Source: Synergistota bacterium (GTDB lineage: Bacteria; Synergistota; JAGHAJ01). From it: a stretch of 12,280 nt of DNA. The position numbers were made by a program, and so were the translations under genes. Positions 1-6,875 of the stretch are shown here, in pieces (the first letter of the stretch is position 1; the number at the start of each line of letters is the position of its first letter). Where the stretch lies: the NCBI GenBank assembly GCA_021161545.1, contig JAGHAJ010000041.1:1-12280 (forward strand). The letters run 5' to 3'. The notes under the pieces are model-generated. The model searched no databases and had not been told where the DNA came from. It saw nothing but the letters and a program-made list of their open reading frames with translations.

Positions 1-2
1 CG

Positions 3-134
3 GGTGATAGGCTTGCAGTTGAGGCGTTGAGAATGATGGAGAATTTTGAGATAACAGTTCTGCCTGTTGTTGACGGAGAAATGCCTATTGGAATGGTTCA
101 CTTTCATGACATATTGAAGGCTGGTATTGTGTGA
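3..134 (+). CDS. kdsD: Arabinose-5-phosphate isomerase, C-terminal CBS fragment (5' truncated by window)
   Basis: Only the last 43 codons are present, read in frame 3 to the TGA at 132-134. The peptide runs from [12 protein letters not shown] through [20 protein letters not shown] to ILKAGIV. This is the end of a second CBS domain as found in KdsD/KpsF/GutQ sugar isomerases (SIS domain plus two CBS domains), where the closing motif is typically G-hydrophobic-hydrophobic-H-hydrophobic-HD-I/L-L-x-A-G. KdsD interconverts ribulose-5-phosphate and arabinose-5-phosphate, the first committed precursor of Kdo. The next gene starts 6 bases downstream and encodes Kdo transferase, which supports the Kdo-pathway reading. 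The SIS catalytic domain lies outside the window, so identity rests on the CBS tail and context. A different CBS protein is possible but less likely. Confidence 0.75.
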   Translation, partial: GDRLAVEALRMMENFEITVLPVVDGEMPIGMVHFHDILKAGIV

Positions 135-140
135 GGGCAT

Positions 141-1409
141 ATGTATAGGTTTTACCTTGCATTGTACAATGTGGTATTGCATGTGGTCCTGTTTGTGGCC
201 TCCTTTTATTTTATGCTGAAGTATAAAGAGGGTTTTTCTCAGCGAATGGGAGAGGTCAATCCTCCACCAAAGGGGGGTAAGAGGGTATGGGTTCATGCTG
301 TATCTGTAGGGGAGGTTGTTGCGGCTTCCTACCTTGTTGAGAGGTTGAAAGAGATAGTAGTTGATGGTGATATAGTGCTTTCTACAACGACTGTTACTGG
401 CATGAAGACCATAAAAGGGTTGAATCTTCCCGTAGACTTTGCCTTTTACTACCCTGTTGACCTGCCGTTTGCTGTGAAAAGGAGTGTTGAAGCAGTTTCT
501 CCAGATATTGTAATATTTGTGGAGACAGAGCTGTGGCCCAACATTGTAGAGGTTTTAAGCAGAAAGATGGTTCCTTTGACTATGATAAATGGCAGGCTTT
601 CAACTGGCTCTTTTAAGAGGTATAGGTGGGTTAAGCCATTGATAGGGGGGCTCCTTGAGAGGTTTTCACTCCTGTGTATGATATCGAGCAGGGATGCGTG
701 GAGAGTTATCTCCCTTGGTGCACCGCCTCGTCGTGTTAAGGTTATGGGAAATCTTAAACACGGTGCTACCATTCGGAGGGTGGGAGATTCAGATGTGAGC
801 CGCATTAGGCAGTGGCTTAACGTGAGGGAGGGGGAATTTGTATGGGTGGCTGGTAGCACCCATAAAGGGGAAGAAGATGTGATTCTGAAGGTGTTTAGGA
901 GACTTAAATCTAAGTATCCTGAAATCTTGCTTGCGATTGTTCCAAGGCATCCTGAGAGGGGAGATGAGGTTTTCAGGTTGGCTTGTTATTATGGCTTTAA
1001 TGCTGCAAAGAGAAGTGGTATAGTTAAGAGAGATAGAAGGGTAGATGTGGTTGTGGTGGACACGATTGGAGAGCTGTTTGAGATATACGGTGTGGCCACG
1101 GTGGTTTTTTGTGGAGGTAGCTTGGTCCCGAAGGGTGGACAGAACATAGTGGAACCTGCTGTCTGGGGGAAGCCTATTGTTCATGGCGTTTATATGGACG
1201 ATTTTTCGCTGGAGACGGAAGCCCTTGATGGAAAAGGTGCATTTGCTGTGAGGGACGAAGATGAGATGTTCTCTATAATAGATGAATTGTTACAGGACGG
1301 TGGAAAGAGAGAGGAAGTTGGTAGAAATGCTGAAGTAGTGGTAAGACAGTGGGTTACTGGTGTAGATGAGTGTATAGTAGAGATAGATAAACTCTTGAAA
1401 GGGAGATGA
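141..1409 (+). CDS. waaA: 3-deoxy-D-manno-octulosonic acid (Kdo) transferase
   Basis: This 422-residue protein has the usual WaaA/KdtA length (family GT30, GT-B fold). It transfers Kdo, or a Kdo variant, from CMP-Kdo to lipid A precursor at the cytoplasmic face of the inner membrane. Residues about 4-26 form a hydrophobic N-terminal membrane anchor. The HAVSVGE motif (52-58) carries the expected catalytic Glu58. ETELWPN (128-134), NGRLS (150-154), the PRHPERGDEV segment and the C-terminal GGSLVPKGGQNIVEPA segment that binds the CMP donor are all present. The ATG follows the kdsD stop by 6 bases, with GAGG at 133-136 as a close ribosome binding site. Its stop overlaps the next start (ATGA, 1406-1409), implying translational coupling. 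If the next two enzymes make Kdo8N, this transferase would be expected to accept CMP-Kdo8N, which is inference. Confidence 0.95.
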   Translation: MYRFYLALYNVVLHVVLFVASFYFMLKYKEGFSQRMGEVNPPPKGGKRVWVHAVSVGEVVAASYLVERLKEIVVDGDIVLSTTTVTGMKTIKGLNLPVDFAFYYPVDLPFAVKRSVEAVSPDIVIFVETELWPNIVEVLSRKMVPLTMINGRLSTGSFKRYRWVKPLIGGLLERFSLLCMISSRDAWRVISLGAPPRRVKVMGNLKHGATIRRVGDSDVSRIRQWLNVREGEFVWVAGSTHKGEEDVILKVFRRLKSKYPEILLAIVPRHPERGDEVFRLACYYGFNAAKRSGIVKRDRRVDVVVVDTIGELFEIYGVATVVFCGGSLVPKGGQNIVEPAVWGKPIVHGVYMDDFSLETEALDGKGAFAVRDEDEMFSIIDELLQDGGKREEVGRNAEVVVRQWVTGVDECIVEIDKLLKGR

Positions 1410-2605
1410 TTGGTTTGGAATTTGTGCTGCGTATGACGCCTCATGTGAGGTTTGGTAGAGGTGCTATCAAGTATGCTGCTGATGGCGTGAAAGAGCTCGG
1501 TGGTAAAAGGGTGCTGGTGGTTTCTGATAGGGGGGTTCAGAAGGTTGGTATAACTGATAGGTTGGTTGATATACTCCGTGGTGGTGGTTTAGATGTCTTT
1601 GTCTTTTCGGATGTTGTGCCGGAACCACCCGTTTATGTAGGTGATAATGCTGCCAGTATGGCAAAGGAAGTGGATGCTGATGTGATAGTGGGAGTGGGTG
1701 GCGGCAGTGCCATGGATGTTGCAAAAGCAGTGGCAGTCTTGGTTACCAACGGAGGGAAGGTGGAAGATTACCAGGGAGTTAACAAGGTGCCATCAAGGGG
1801 TCTCCCAAAGATAGTAATACCGACCACTGCAGGCACTGGTTGTGAGGTAACGTGGACAGCGGTCTTTAGCAATCCGGAGAAGAAGACAAAGGGTGGAATA
1901 AACTCCCCCTATCTTTACCCGGAACTTGCCATACTCGACCCTGAATTGACGCTTTCGCTCCCGCCTCTTATCACTGCATCTACAGGTCTTGACGCTTTTA
2001 CGCATGCAATAGAGTCTTACATAGGTAAGGCAGCCACGACAATAACCAAGTTGTTCTCAATCAGCGCGATGGAGCTCATATACAACAACATAGTGAAGGC
2101 AGTTCAGTCTCCCGACAATATAGAAGCCCGTGAGAAGATGCTTTATGGTAGCTTTCTTGCTGGTGTTGCCCTGAGCAATGCTGGTGTTGGTGCTGTGCAT
2201 GCCATGGCATATCCATTAGGATCTTTCTATAACATACCACACGGTGCTGCAAATTCCATACTACTACCCTATGTGATGGAGTTCAACAAGGATGTTTGCG
2301 TAGATGAATTTAAGGACATTGCCTATGTTATGGGTGAGAAGGTGGATATGATGCCTGGATGGGAGGTAGCAGGAAATGTGGTAGATAACCTTCATCTGCT
2401 TAAAGATAAGATAGGCTTGAACATGACACTCTCTATGCTTGGTGTGGAGTGGGAAAGGATACCAGAGCTTGCAGAAGCGGCACTGAAAGTGGATAGACCT
2501 ATAGCCAATAACCCCAGACTCATTACCAAAGATGATATCATCAGTATATACGAGGAGGCTTATGGGGTGGAGGATTTCGAAGAAGAAGATTTCGAGGAGG
2601 TGTAG
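1406..2605 (+). CDS. kdnB: Iron-type alcohol dehydrogenase, probable Kdo C8 dehydrogenase (KdnB)
   Basis: This is a 399-residue group III (Fe-dependent) alcohol dehydrogenase. The NAD-binding GGGS loop is at 98-101 and PTTAGTGCE at 139-147. The metal ligands read as Asp196, His200 (LDAFTHAIES), His265 and His279, the family DHHH pattern. Alone it could be any Fe-ADH (lactaldehyde, propanediol or butanol type). Its position, overlapping waaA by 4 bases and followed 3 bases later by a DegT-type aminotransferase, matches Shewanella oneidensis KdnB/KdnA. There, KdnB oxidises the C8 hydroxyl of Kdo to an aldehyde that KdnA then aminates. The start is uncertain: the ATG at 1406 abuts its GGGAG (1401-1405), while an in-frame TTG at 1415 has a 9-base spacing. 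The C-terminus carries a duplicated acidic DFEEE tail whose codons also form the next gene's Shine-Dalgarno sequence. Confidence 0.72.
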   Translation: MIGLEFVLRMTPHVRFGRGAIKYAADGVKELGGKRVLVVSDRGVQKVGITDRLVDILRGGGLDVFVFSDVVPEPPVYVGDNAASMAKEVDADVIVGVGGGSAMDVAKAVAVLVTNGGKVEDYQGVNKVPSRGLPKIVIPTTAGTGCEVTWTAVFSNPEKKTKGGINSPYLYPELAILDPELTLSLPPLITASTGLDAFTHAIESYIGKAATTITKLFSISAMELIYNNIVKAVQSPDNIEAREKMLYGSFLAGVALSNAGVGAVHAMAYPLGSFYNIPHGAANSILLPYVMEFNKDVCVDEFKDIAYVMGEKVDMMPGWEVAGNVVDNLHLLKDKIGLNMTLSMLGVEWERIPELAEAALKVDRPIANNPRLITKDDIISIYEEAYGVEDFEEEDFEEV

Positions 2606-2608
2606 TTT

Positions 2609-3814
2609 ATGGGCGGTAGAGAGCTAATAGGCGAGGATGAACTTAAGGAGCTGAAAGAGGTAATAGAGCACGGCATACTGATGAGGTATGGCTTTCATGA
2701 ACAGAGGAAAGGGGTTTACAAGGTAAAGGAGCTTGAGGATGCCTTTAAGGAGTATATGGGTGTGAAGTACGCACTTGGTGTAACATCTGGCACTGCTGCA
2801 CTGAGGGTAGCAATGGCTGCACTTGGTATAGGAGCTGGAGATGAAGTAATAGTTCCGTCTTTCACCTTTGTTGCCACCATAGAGGCAGTCATAGAGAGCA
2901 ATGCCATACCTGTGATAGCCGAGATAGATGATACATTAAATATAGATCCTGATGATGTAGAAAGGAAGATAACCGAATATACAAAGCTGATAGTCCCTGT
3001 CCACATGATAGGCACTCAAGCGGATATGGACAGAATAATGGCTATTTCGCACAAGTACAACATACCTGTACTTGAGGATACTCCTCAGGCGTGCGGAGGG
3101 AGTTATAAAGGCAGGAAAGTAGGGACATTTGGAGACATAGCTACGTTTAGCTTTGACTTTTATAAGCCCGCTACCAGTGGTGAAGGTGGAATACTCATCA
3201 CTAATGACGATAGGCTTTATAAGAGAGCAGAGTGGTATCACGACCACGGTCATACCCATGATGCTCCAACAAGGGCGCTTGATGAACACCCTATACTTGG
3301 CTTTAATTACAGGATGGGTGAACTTCAGGCGGCTGTTGCGCTTGCACAGTTTAGAAAGATAGACGAAATAAGCAGGGTGCAGAGGGAGAACAAGTATAAA
3401 ATAAGAGATGCAATAAAGGAGATAGAAGGTATCACGGTAAGGCGTGTCCTTGACGAGGAAGGTGACATTGGATATGGGCTTACATTTTCTTTGCCAACAG
3501 AGGAGAAAGCAGTAAAATTCCAAGAAGAGCTCCAGAAGGAGGGAGTCTCTACCGACCTTTTGGGTAAGAATAAATGGCACTTTGTGGCTAATTGGGAGCA
3601 CATTCTCCAGCACAGGACTGCTTCAAAGGTGCACTGCCCATTTGATTGTCCTTTGTATAAGGGCAAATATTCAAGGTTTAGGAGAGATGATTTCCCTCAG
3701 TCTTCAGCGATACTTAACAGAACACTTAGCATGGGTATAAATTATTACATGACTGATTCCGAGATAGAGCATATAGTGGAAGCTGTAAGAAGGGTGGCAG
3801 AAAGGGTACTTTGA
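2609..3814 (+). CDS. kdnA: DegT/DnrJ/EryC1 PLP aminotransferase, probable Kdo8N synthase (KdnA)
   Basis: This is a 401-residue fold-type I sugar aminotransferase. TSGTAALRVA (59-68) is the phosphate-binding loop and PSFTFVAT (83-90) a family motif. Asp157 in VLEDTPQ would contact the PLP pyridine nitrogen, and Lys186 in SFDFYKPATSGEGG would form the internal aldimine. GFNYRMGELQAA (231-242) is the family's conserved dimer-interface segment. The family aminates keto- or aldo-sugars using glutamate. Next to an Fe-type dehydrogenase and waaA, the best-fitting precedent is KdnA, which aminates the C8 aldehyde of oxidised Kdo to give 8-amino-3,8-dideoxy-Kdo. The ATG has a strong AGGAGGTG (2595-2602) 6 bases upstream, inside the end of kdnB. 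The stop overlaps the next start (TTGA, 3811-3814). Less likely alternatives are nucleotide-sugar aminotransferases, since the usual partner reductase or epimerase genes are absent here. Confidence 0.72.
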   Translation: MGGRELIGEDELKELKEVIEHGILMRYGFHEQRKGVYKVKELEDAFKEYMGVKYALGVTSGTAALRVAMAALGIGAGDEVIVPSFTFVATIEAVIESNAIPVIAEIDDTLNIDPDDVERKITEYTKLIVPVHMIGTQADMDRIMAISHKYNIPVLEDTPQACGGSYKGRKVGTFGDIATFSFDFYKPATSGEGGILITNDDRLYKRAEWYHDHGHTHDAPTRALDEHPILGFNYRMGELQAAVALAQFRKIDEISRVQRENKYKIRDAIKEIEGITVRRVLDEEGDIGYGLTFSLPTEEKAVKFQEELQKEGVSTDLLGKNKWHFVANWEHILQHRTASKVHCPFDCPLYKGKYSRFRRDDFPQSSAILNRTLSMGINYYMTDSEIEHIVEAVRRVAERVL

Positions 3815-4887
3815 TACTCGTTCTGGACGATGGTATAAGAGGGCATGTGCATCAGTCTCTGGGGCTGGCACGTGCCCTTGGTTTTCCGTATGAGGTTGTT
3901 TCTATCAGGTGGAAAAAGAAGACAGTTGCAAGAGTTTTGCAGACAAAGAGACTTTCTAAGTCTGTGAATGTAGAGGGTGATTATTATCTTTCTTGGCTTG
4001 AGCGTAATGTGGAGTTTTCTCCAATTCAGCAAGTTCTATCTGGTGGGAATAGAATGTGGCTGGTGATATCTGCTGGCTCAAAGGGTGCACCTGTAAACCT
4101 TGCACTTTCTAAGTTGCTTTCTGCAAAGAGCGTGGTGTGTATGTTGCCCGAACACATAAATCCGATGCTCTTTGACCTTCTCATTCTGCCGGAACATGAC
4201 ATGAAGCCTGGTCTGAGTGGGAATGTCGTTGTCACAAAAGGTGCCTTAAACATGGTTAAGGAGGGTCCACCCCTTAAAGAGAGAGAGAACATTATCTCTG
4301 TCCTTGTGGGAGGTAACGATGCGAACTACAGGTTGACAATTGACTGGGCAGAGGAATTTTCTTCTAATGTCGTTGAGCTTGCAGATAGACTTGGTGCTGC
4401 ACTATGGGTTACAACTTCGAGAAGGACACCTGTGGATGTTGCAGAATACTTATCAAGGAGGATTCTTAGTTATCGTCCGATTGTGGAAGTCGTGCTTGCA
4501 CACAGGACTGACAAGAATCCTGTTCCTGATATGCTTGGCTCTTCTAAGGTTGTGGTTGTCACAGAGGACAGTGTTGCCATGATTTCTGAGGCTGCCTCCA
4601 GCGGGGCAATAGTGTTGGTTGCCCGCGTCGGACATAGAAGTGGACCAAAGCGATGGGTGGATGCCATTCTGGGTAAGGGGATAAAAAAGTTTGACAGATT
4701 TCTTGAGTCCCTGAGAGATGAAGGGTATGTGCATCTTCTGGACAGAGGGAGCTGGAGTAGATATGCCTTTGATGTGGTTGTAAGTACTGATAGGGTAAAG
4801 GTCTTGAGGGAGGCAGAGCGAGTGGCTAATATAATATTGCAGAGGTGGGGTAAGTGTGAGGATATTGCAGGTGTTACCGGAGCTTGA
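3811..4887 (+). CDS. ELM1-family (DUF1022) GT-B-like protein in LPS operon
   Basis: This 358-residue protein belongs to the bacterial branch of the mitochondrial-fission ELM1 family (formerly DUF1022). The family motifs appear in order: an opening DDGIRGHVHQSLGLA (6-20), SAGSKGAP (87-94), VTKGALN (141-147), VLVGGNDANYRL (165-174... approximate), TTSRRTP (201-207) and TEDSVAMISEAASSG (251-265). The family is predicted to adopt a GT-B glycosyltransferase-like fold. Its biochemical role in bacteria is not established to my knowledge, although members often lie near envelope genes. The start is a TTG overlapping the kdnA stop. The opening motif begins at once, so no upstream extension is needed. 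The next gene starts inside its last 32 bases. A role as a sugar transferase or accessory in core LPS assembly is inferred from fold and context only. Confidence 0.85.
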   Translation: MILVLDDGIRGHVHQSLGLARALGFPYEVVSIRWKKKTVARVLQTKRLSKSVNVEGDYYLSWLERNVEFSPIQQVLSGGNRMWLVISAGSKGAPVNLALSKLLSAKSVVCMLPEHINPMLFDLLILPEHDMKPGLSGNVVVTKGALNMVKEGPPLKERENIISVLVGGNDANYRLTIDWAEEFSSNVVELADRLGAALWVTTSRRTPVDVAEYLSRRILSYRPIVEVVLAHRTDKNPVPDMLGSSKVVVVTEDSVAMISEAASSGAIVLVARVGHRSGPKRWVDAILGKGIKKFDRFLESLRDEGYVHLLDRGSWSRYAFDVVVSTDRVKVLREAERVANIILQRWGKCEDIAGVTGA

Positions 4888-5932
4888 ACTTGGCGGGGTG
4901 GAGACATTTGTGGTTCTGCTCTCTAAGGAGTTGAAGAAACTTGGGCATGATGTAGTAGTTGTTTCATCTGGGGGCAGGCTCGTTGATGAGCTGAAGGAAT
5001 ACGGTGTGGGACACATCAAGTTGCCGGTTTCCAGTAAGAATCCTGTTACGATATGGTATTCTGCGTTTCTTTTGTCTAAGATCCTGAAGGGTCTGCACGT
5101 GGATGTCATCCATGCACACTCGAGAGTGCCTGATTGGGTTGCGTATTTTGTTTCCCTTTTTACCAGAGTGCCTTTTGTGGTTTCTGCTCATGCCTTTTAC
5201 ACACCTCACTGGGGGAGCAGGATTGTGGCTAAGGCGGATAGGGTTATCTGTGATAGTGTATCCGTTGGGGAATATGCGGTTGAGAGACTTGGTGTTTCAA
5301 GGGATAAGATAAGAGTGGTATATAATGGCATAGATGTGAAGAGGTTTGAGGATGTAAAACCTCCGTTTTCGAACCCTCCTTACAGTATCGGAACGGTGGG
5401 CAGACTTGCGCCATCCAAAGGTCAGAAAGTTCTGATAGAGGCCTTTGCCAGGCTGCTGAAAGAGGGTCTGGATGTCAGGCTCGTCATAGCTGGTGATGGT
5501 CCCTTAATGGATGAGCTTGTATCTTTATCTGAGTCCCTTGGTGTCTCTGGATATGTTGAGTTTTTGGGGTTCAGGTCGGATATCCCGGATGTCCTTTCGC
5601 AGATAGACCTGTTCGTTCACCCATCTTTGATTCCGGAGCCGCTCAGTATGGCTCTCATTGAGGCGATGGCAGCATCCCGTCCTGTTGTTGCTTCAGGTGT
5701 TGGGGGTTTTAGAGAAGTCATCGTGGATGGAAAGACTGGATACCTCGTTAAACCTGCAAGTGTTGATGAGCTTGCAGATGCTATGAGGAAGATAGTTATA
5801 AATCCCGAAAGTGGGATAGAGATGGGAGAAAACGGCTTAAAGAGGGTGAGGGAGCTTTTTTCATCTGATGTAATGGCAACCAAGATGCTGGAGGTGTATG
5901 GTGAGTTCGAGGGCGCTAATAGTGAGGTATAG
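4856..5932 (+). CDS. GT4-family glycosyltransferase
   Basis: This is a 358-residue retaining GT-B glycosyltransferase of family GT4. The N-terminal acceptor domain opens with MRILQVLPELELGGVE, the GGVE loop of the family, and contains IHAHSRVPDW (85-94). The linker VVYNGID (154-160) leads to the donor domain with VGRLAPSKGQKVLIEAF (181-197), IAGDGPLMDEL (211-221) and the EX7E motif Glu261/Glu269 in PEPLSMALIEAMA, followed by the GGFREVI segment. The EX7E glutamates bind the nucleotide-sugar donor. Substrates cannot be read from sequence. Its place between Kdo-modifying and heptosyl-type genes suggests addition of a core or outer-core sugar in the cytoplasm. The start is a GTG inside the preceding gene, preceded by a G-rich GAGGTGGGG, and the 32-base overlap suggests coupled translation. 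The next gene again overlaps its 3' end, by 35 bases. Confidence 0.9.
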   Translation: MRILQVLPELELGGVETFVVLLSKELKKLGHDVVVVSSGGRLVDELKEYGVGHIKLPVSSKNPVTIWYSAFLLSKILKGLHVDVIHAHSRVPDWVAYFVSLFTRVPFVVSAHAFYTPHWGSRIVAKADRVICDSVSVGEYAVERLGVSRDKIRVVYNGIDVKRFEDVKPPFSNPPYSIGTVGRLAPSKGQKVLIEAFARLLKEGLDVRLVIAGDGPLMDELVSLSESLGVSGYVEFLGFRSDIPDVLSQIDLFVHPSLIPEPLSMALIEAMAASRPVVASGVGGFREVIVDGKTGYLVKPASVDELADAMRKIVINPESGIEMGENGLKRVRELFSSDVMATKMLEVYGEFEGANSEV

Positions 5933-6875
5933 TGCTATTGGCGATGTAGTTCTTGCAACGGCTCCAATAGTTGCTTTTGCCAGAGCGTTTCCAGATGCCC
6001 GTGTAGATGTCCTTGCAGGAAGTGTTGCACACACATTGCTTCAGAATAATCCCTATATTACTGAAGTGTTGCCCATTGACCCCAAAAAGGCGTTCTGGGA
6101 AGTGGTTAAAGAGATAAAGAATAGGAGATACAACATCCTTATAAACCTTCAGGATAATAATAGATCAGCCTTCTTGTCCATGTTTTCAGGGGCAGAGATT
6201 AAAGTGGGCTCCCACAGCAGTTGGTCTTTTGCCTATGACCTGTTCGTGAAAGACATAAATGAGAGGAAGCATGCTGTTGACTTCTACTATGATATCCTTT
6301 CGTTGGTGGTTCCCAATGCCCTGAAGGTTCTTCCTTGGATTTACCTCCTACCGGAAGAGGTGGATGCTGCAAGAAAGATGCTAAAGGACATGGGTGTGGG
6401 TGATAGATTTGTCTGCTTTAATCCTGCTGTTAGCTGCGTTAGTAGGGAGTGGTTGCCGGAGTATTATGTGGAGTTGGGTATATACATTCGTGATAGGGGA
6501 TATGATATAGTATTATTAGGGGGACCTTCAGAACATGATATAGAGCTTTGTGAGAATATAGCATCTGGTGTAGGTGAAGGTGCTTTTTCGCTGGCAGGTA
6601 GCCTGACTTTGAGGGAGCTTGCTGCTGTTTCGAGCCTGTGCAAGCTGTTTTTCACTGGTGATACCGGTCCCATGCACATTGCAGCTGCTGTTGGAACCAG
6701 AGTTATAGCGTTTTTTGGTCCTTCTGACCCTGTCAGGGCGCATCCTCTTGGCGATATGCATGAGGTATTTGTGAGCGATTTACCCTGTGTGGGTTGCTAC
6801 AAAAAGGAGTGTGAGACGAGAAAGTGTATGCGATTGATAACGCCTCGGGTGGTGTTGAACCGATTAGGTTTCTGA
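5898..6875 (+). CDS. GT9-family ADP-heptose:LPS heptosyltransferase-like protein (first copy)
   Basis: This is a 325-residue GT9 protein of the WaaC/WaaF/WaaQ type, which transfers L-glycero-D-manno-heptose from ADP-heptose to the Kdo or heptose region of core LPS. The N-terminal domain begins RALIVRYSAIGDVVLATAP, with the family Gly15-Asp16 acceptor-site Asp. The linker FNPAVSCVSREWLPEYY (172-190) is a diverged form of the family's nucleotide-binding segment. The donor domain has LLGGPSEHDIELC (206-218), SLAGSLTLREL (231-241) and TGDTGPMHIAAAVG (253-266), followed by FFGPSDPVRAHP. The C-terminus has four cysteines (297, 300, 305, 310) in a PCVGC-x4-C-x4-CM pattern, typical of WaaF-like members. 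The ATG has GGAGG just upstream, inside the preceding gene, and a GTG one codon later is possible. Whether it adds heptose I or II cannot be decided here. Confidence 0.88.
   Translation: MVSSRALIVRYSAIGDVVLATAPIVAFARAFPDARVDVLAGSVAHTLLQNNPYITEVLPIDPKKAFWEVVKEIKNRRYNILINLQDNNRSAFLSMFSGAEIKVGSHSSWSFAYDLFVKDINERKHAVDFYYDILSLVVPNALKVLPWIYLLPEEVDAARKMLKDMGVGDRFVCFNPAVSCVSREWLPEYYVELGIYIRDRGYDIVLLGGPSEHDIELCENIASGVGEGAFSLAGSLTLRELAAVSSLCKLFFTGDTGPMHIAAAVGTRVIAFFGPSDPVRAHPLGDMHEVFVSDLPCVGCYKKECETRKCMRLITPRVVLNRLGF

Noticed and set aside
1406-2605. Fe-type alcohol dehydrogenase as a 1,3-propanediol or lactaldehyde enzyme working with the glycyl radical enzyme
   Set aside because: It lies more than 7 kb from the GRE, inside a separate LPS operon overlapping waaA, with its own aminotransferase partner. 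The GRE also lacks the diol-dehydratase Glu.
2936-3613. 225-codon open frame on the minus strand inside the aminotransferase gene
   Set aside because: It is antisense to a clear PLP aminotransferase and composed of low-information sequence with no recognisable motifs.
1406-3814. Dehydrogenase/aminotransferase pair as GnnA/GnnB (UDP-GlcNAc3N synthesis for lipid A)
   Set aside because: GnnA is a Rossmann sugar-nucleotide oxidoreductase, not an Fe-type alcohol dehydrogenase with a DHHH metal site. The KdnB/KdnA precedent fits better.
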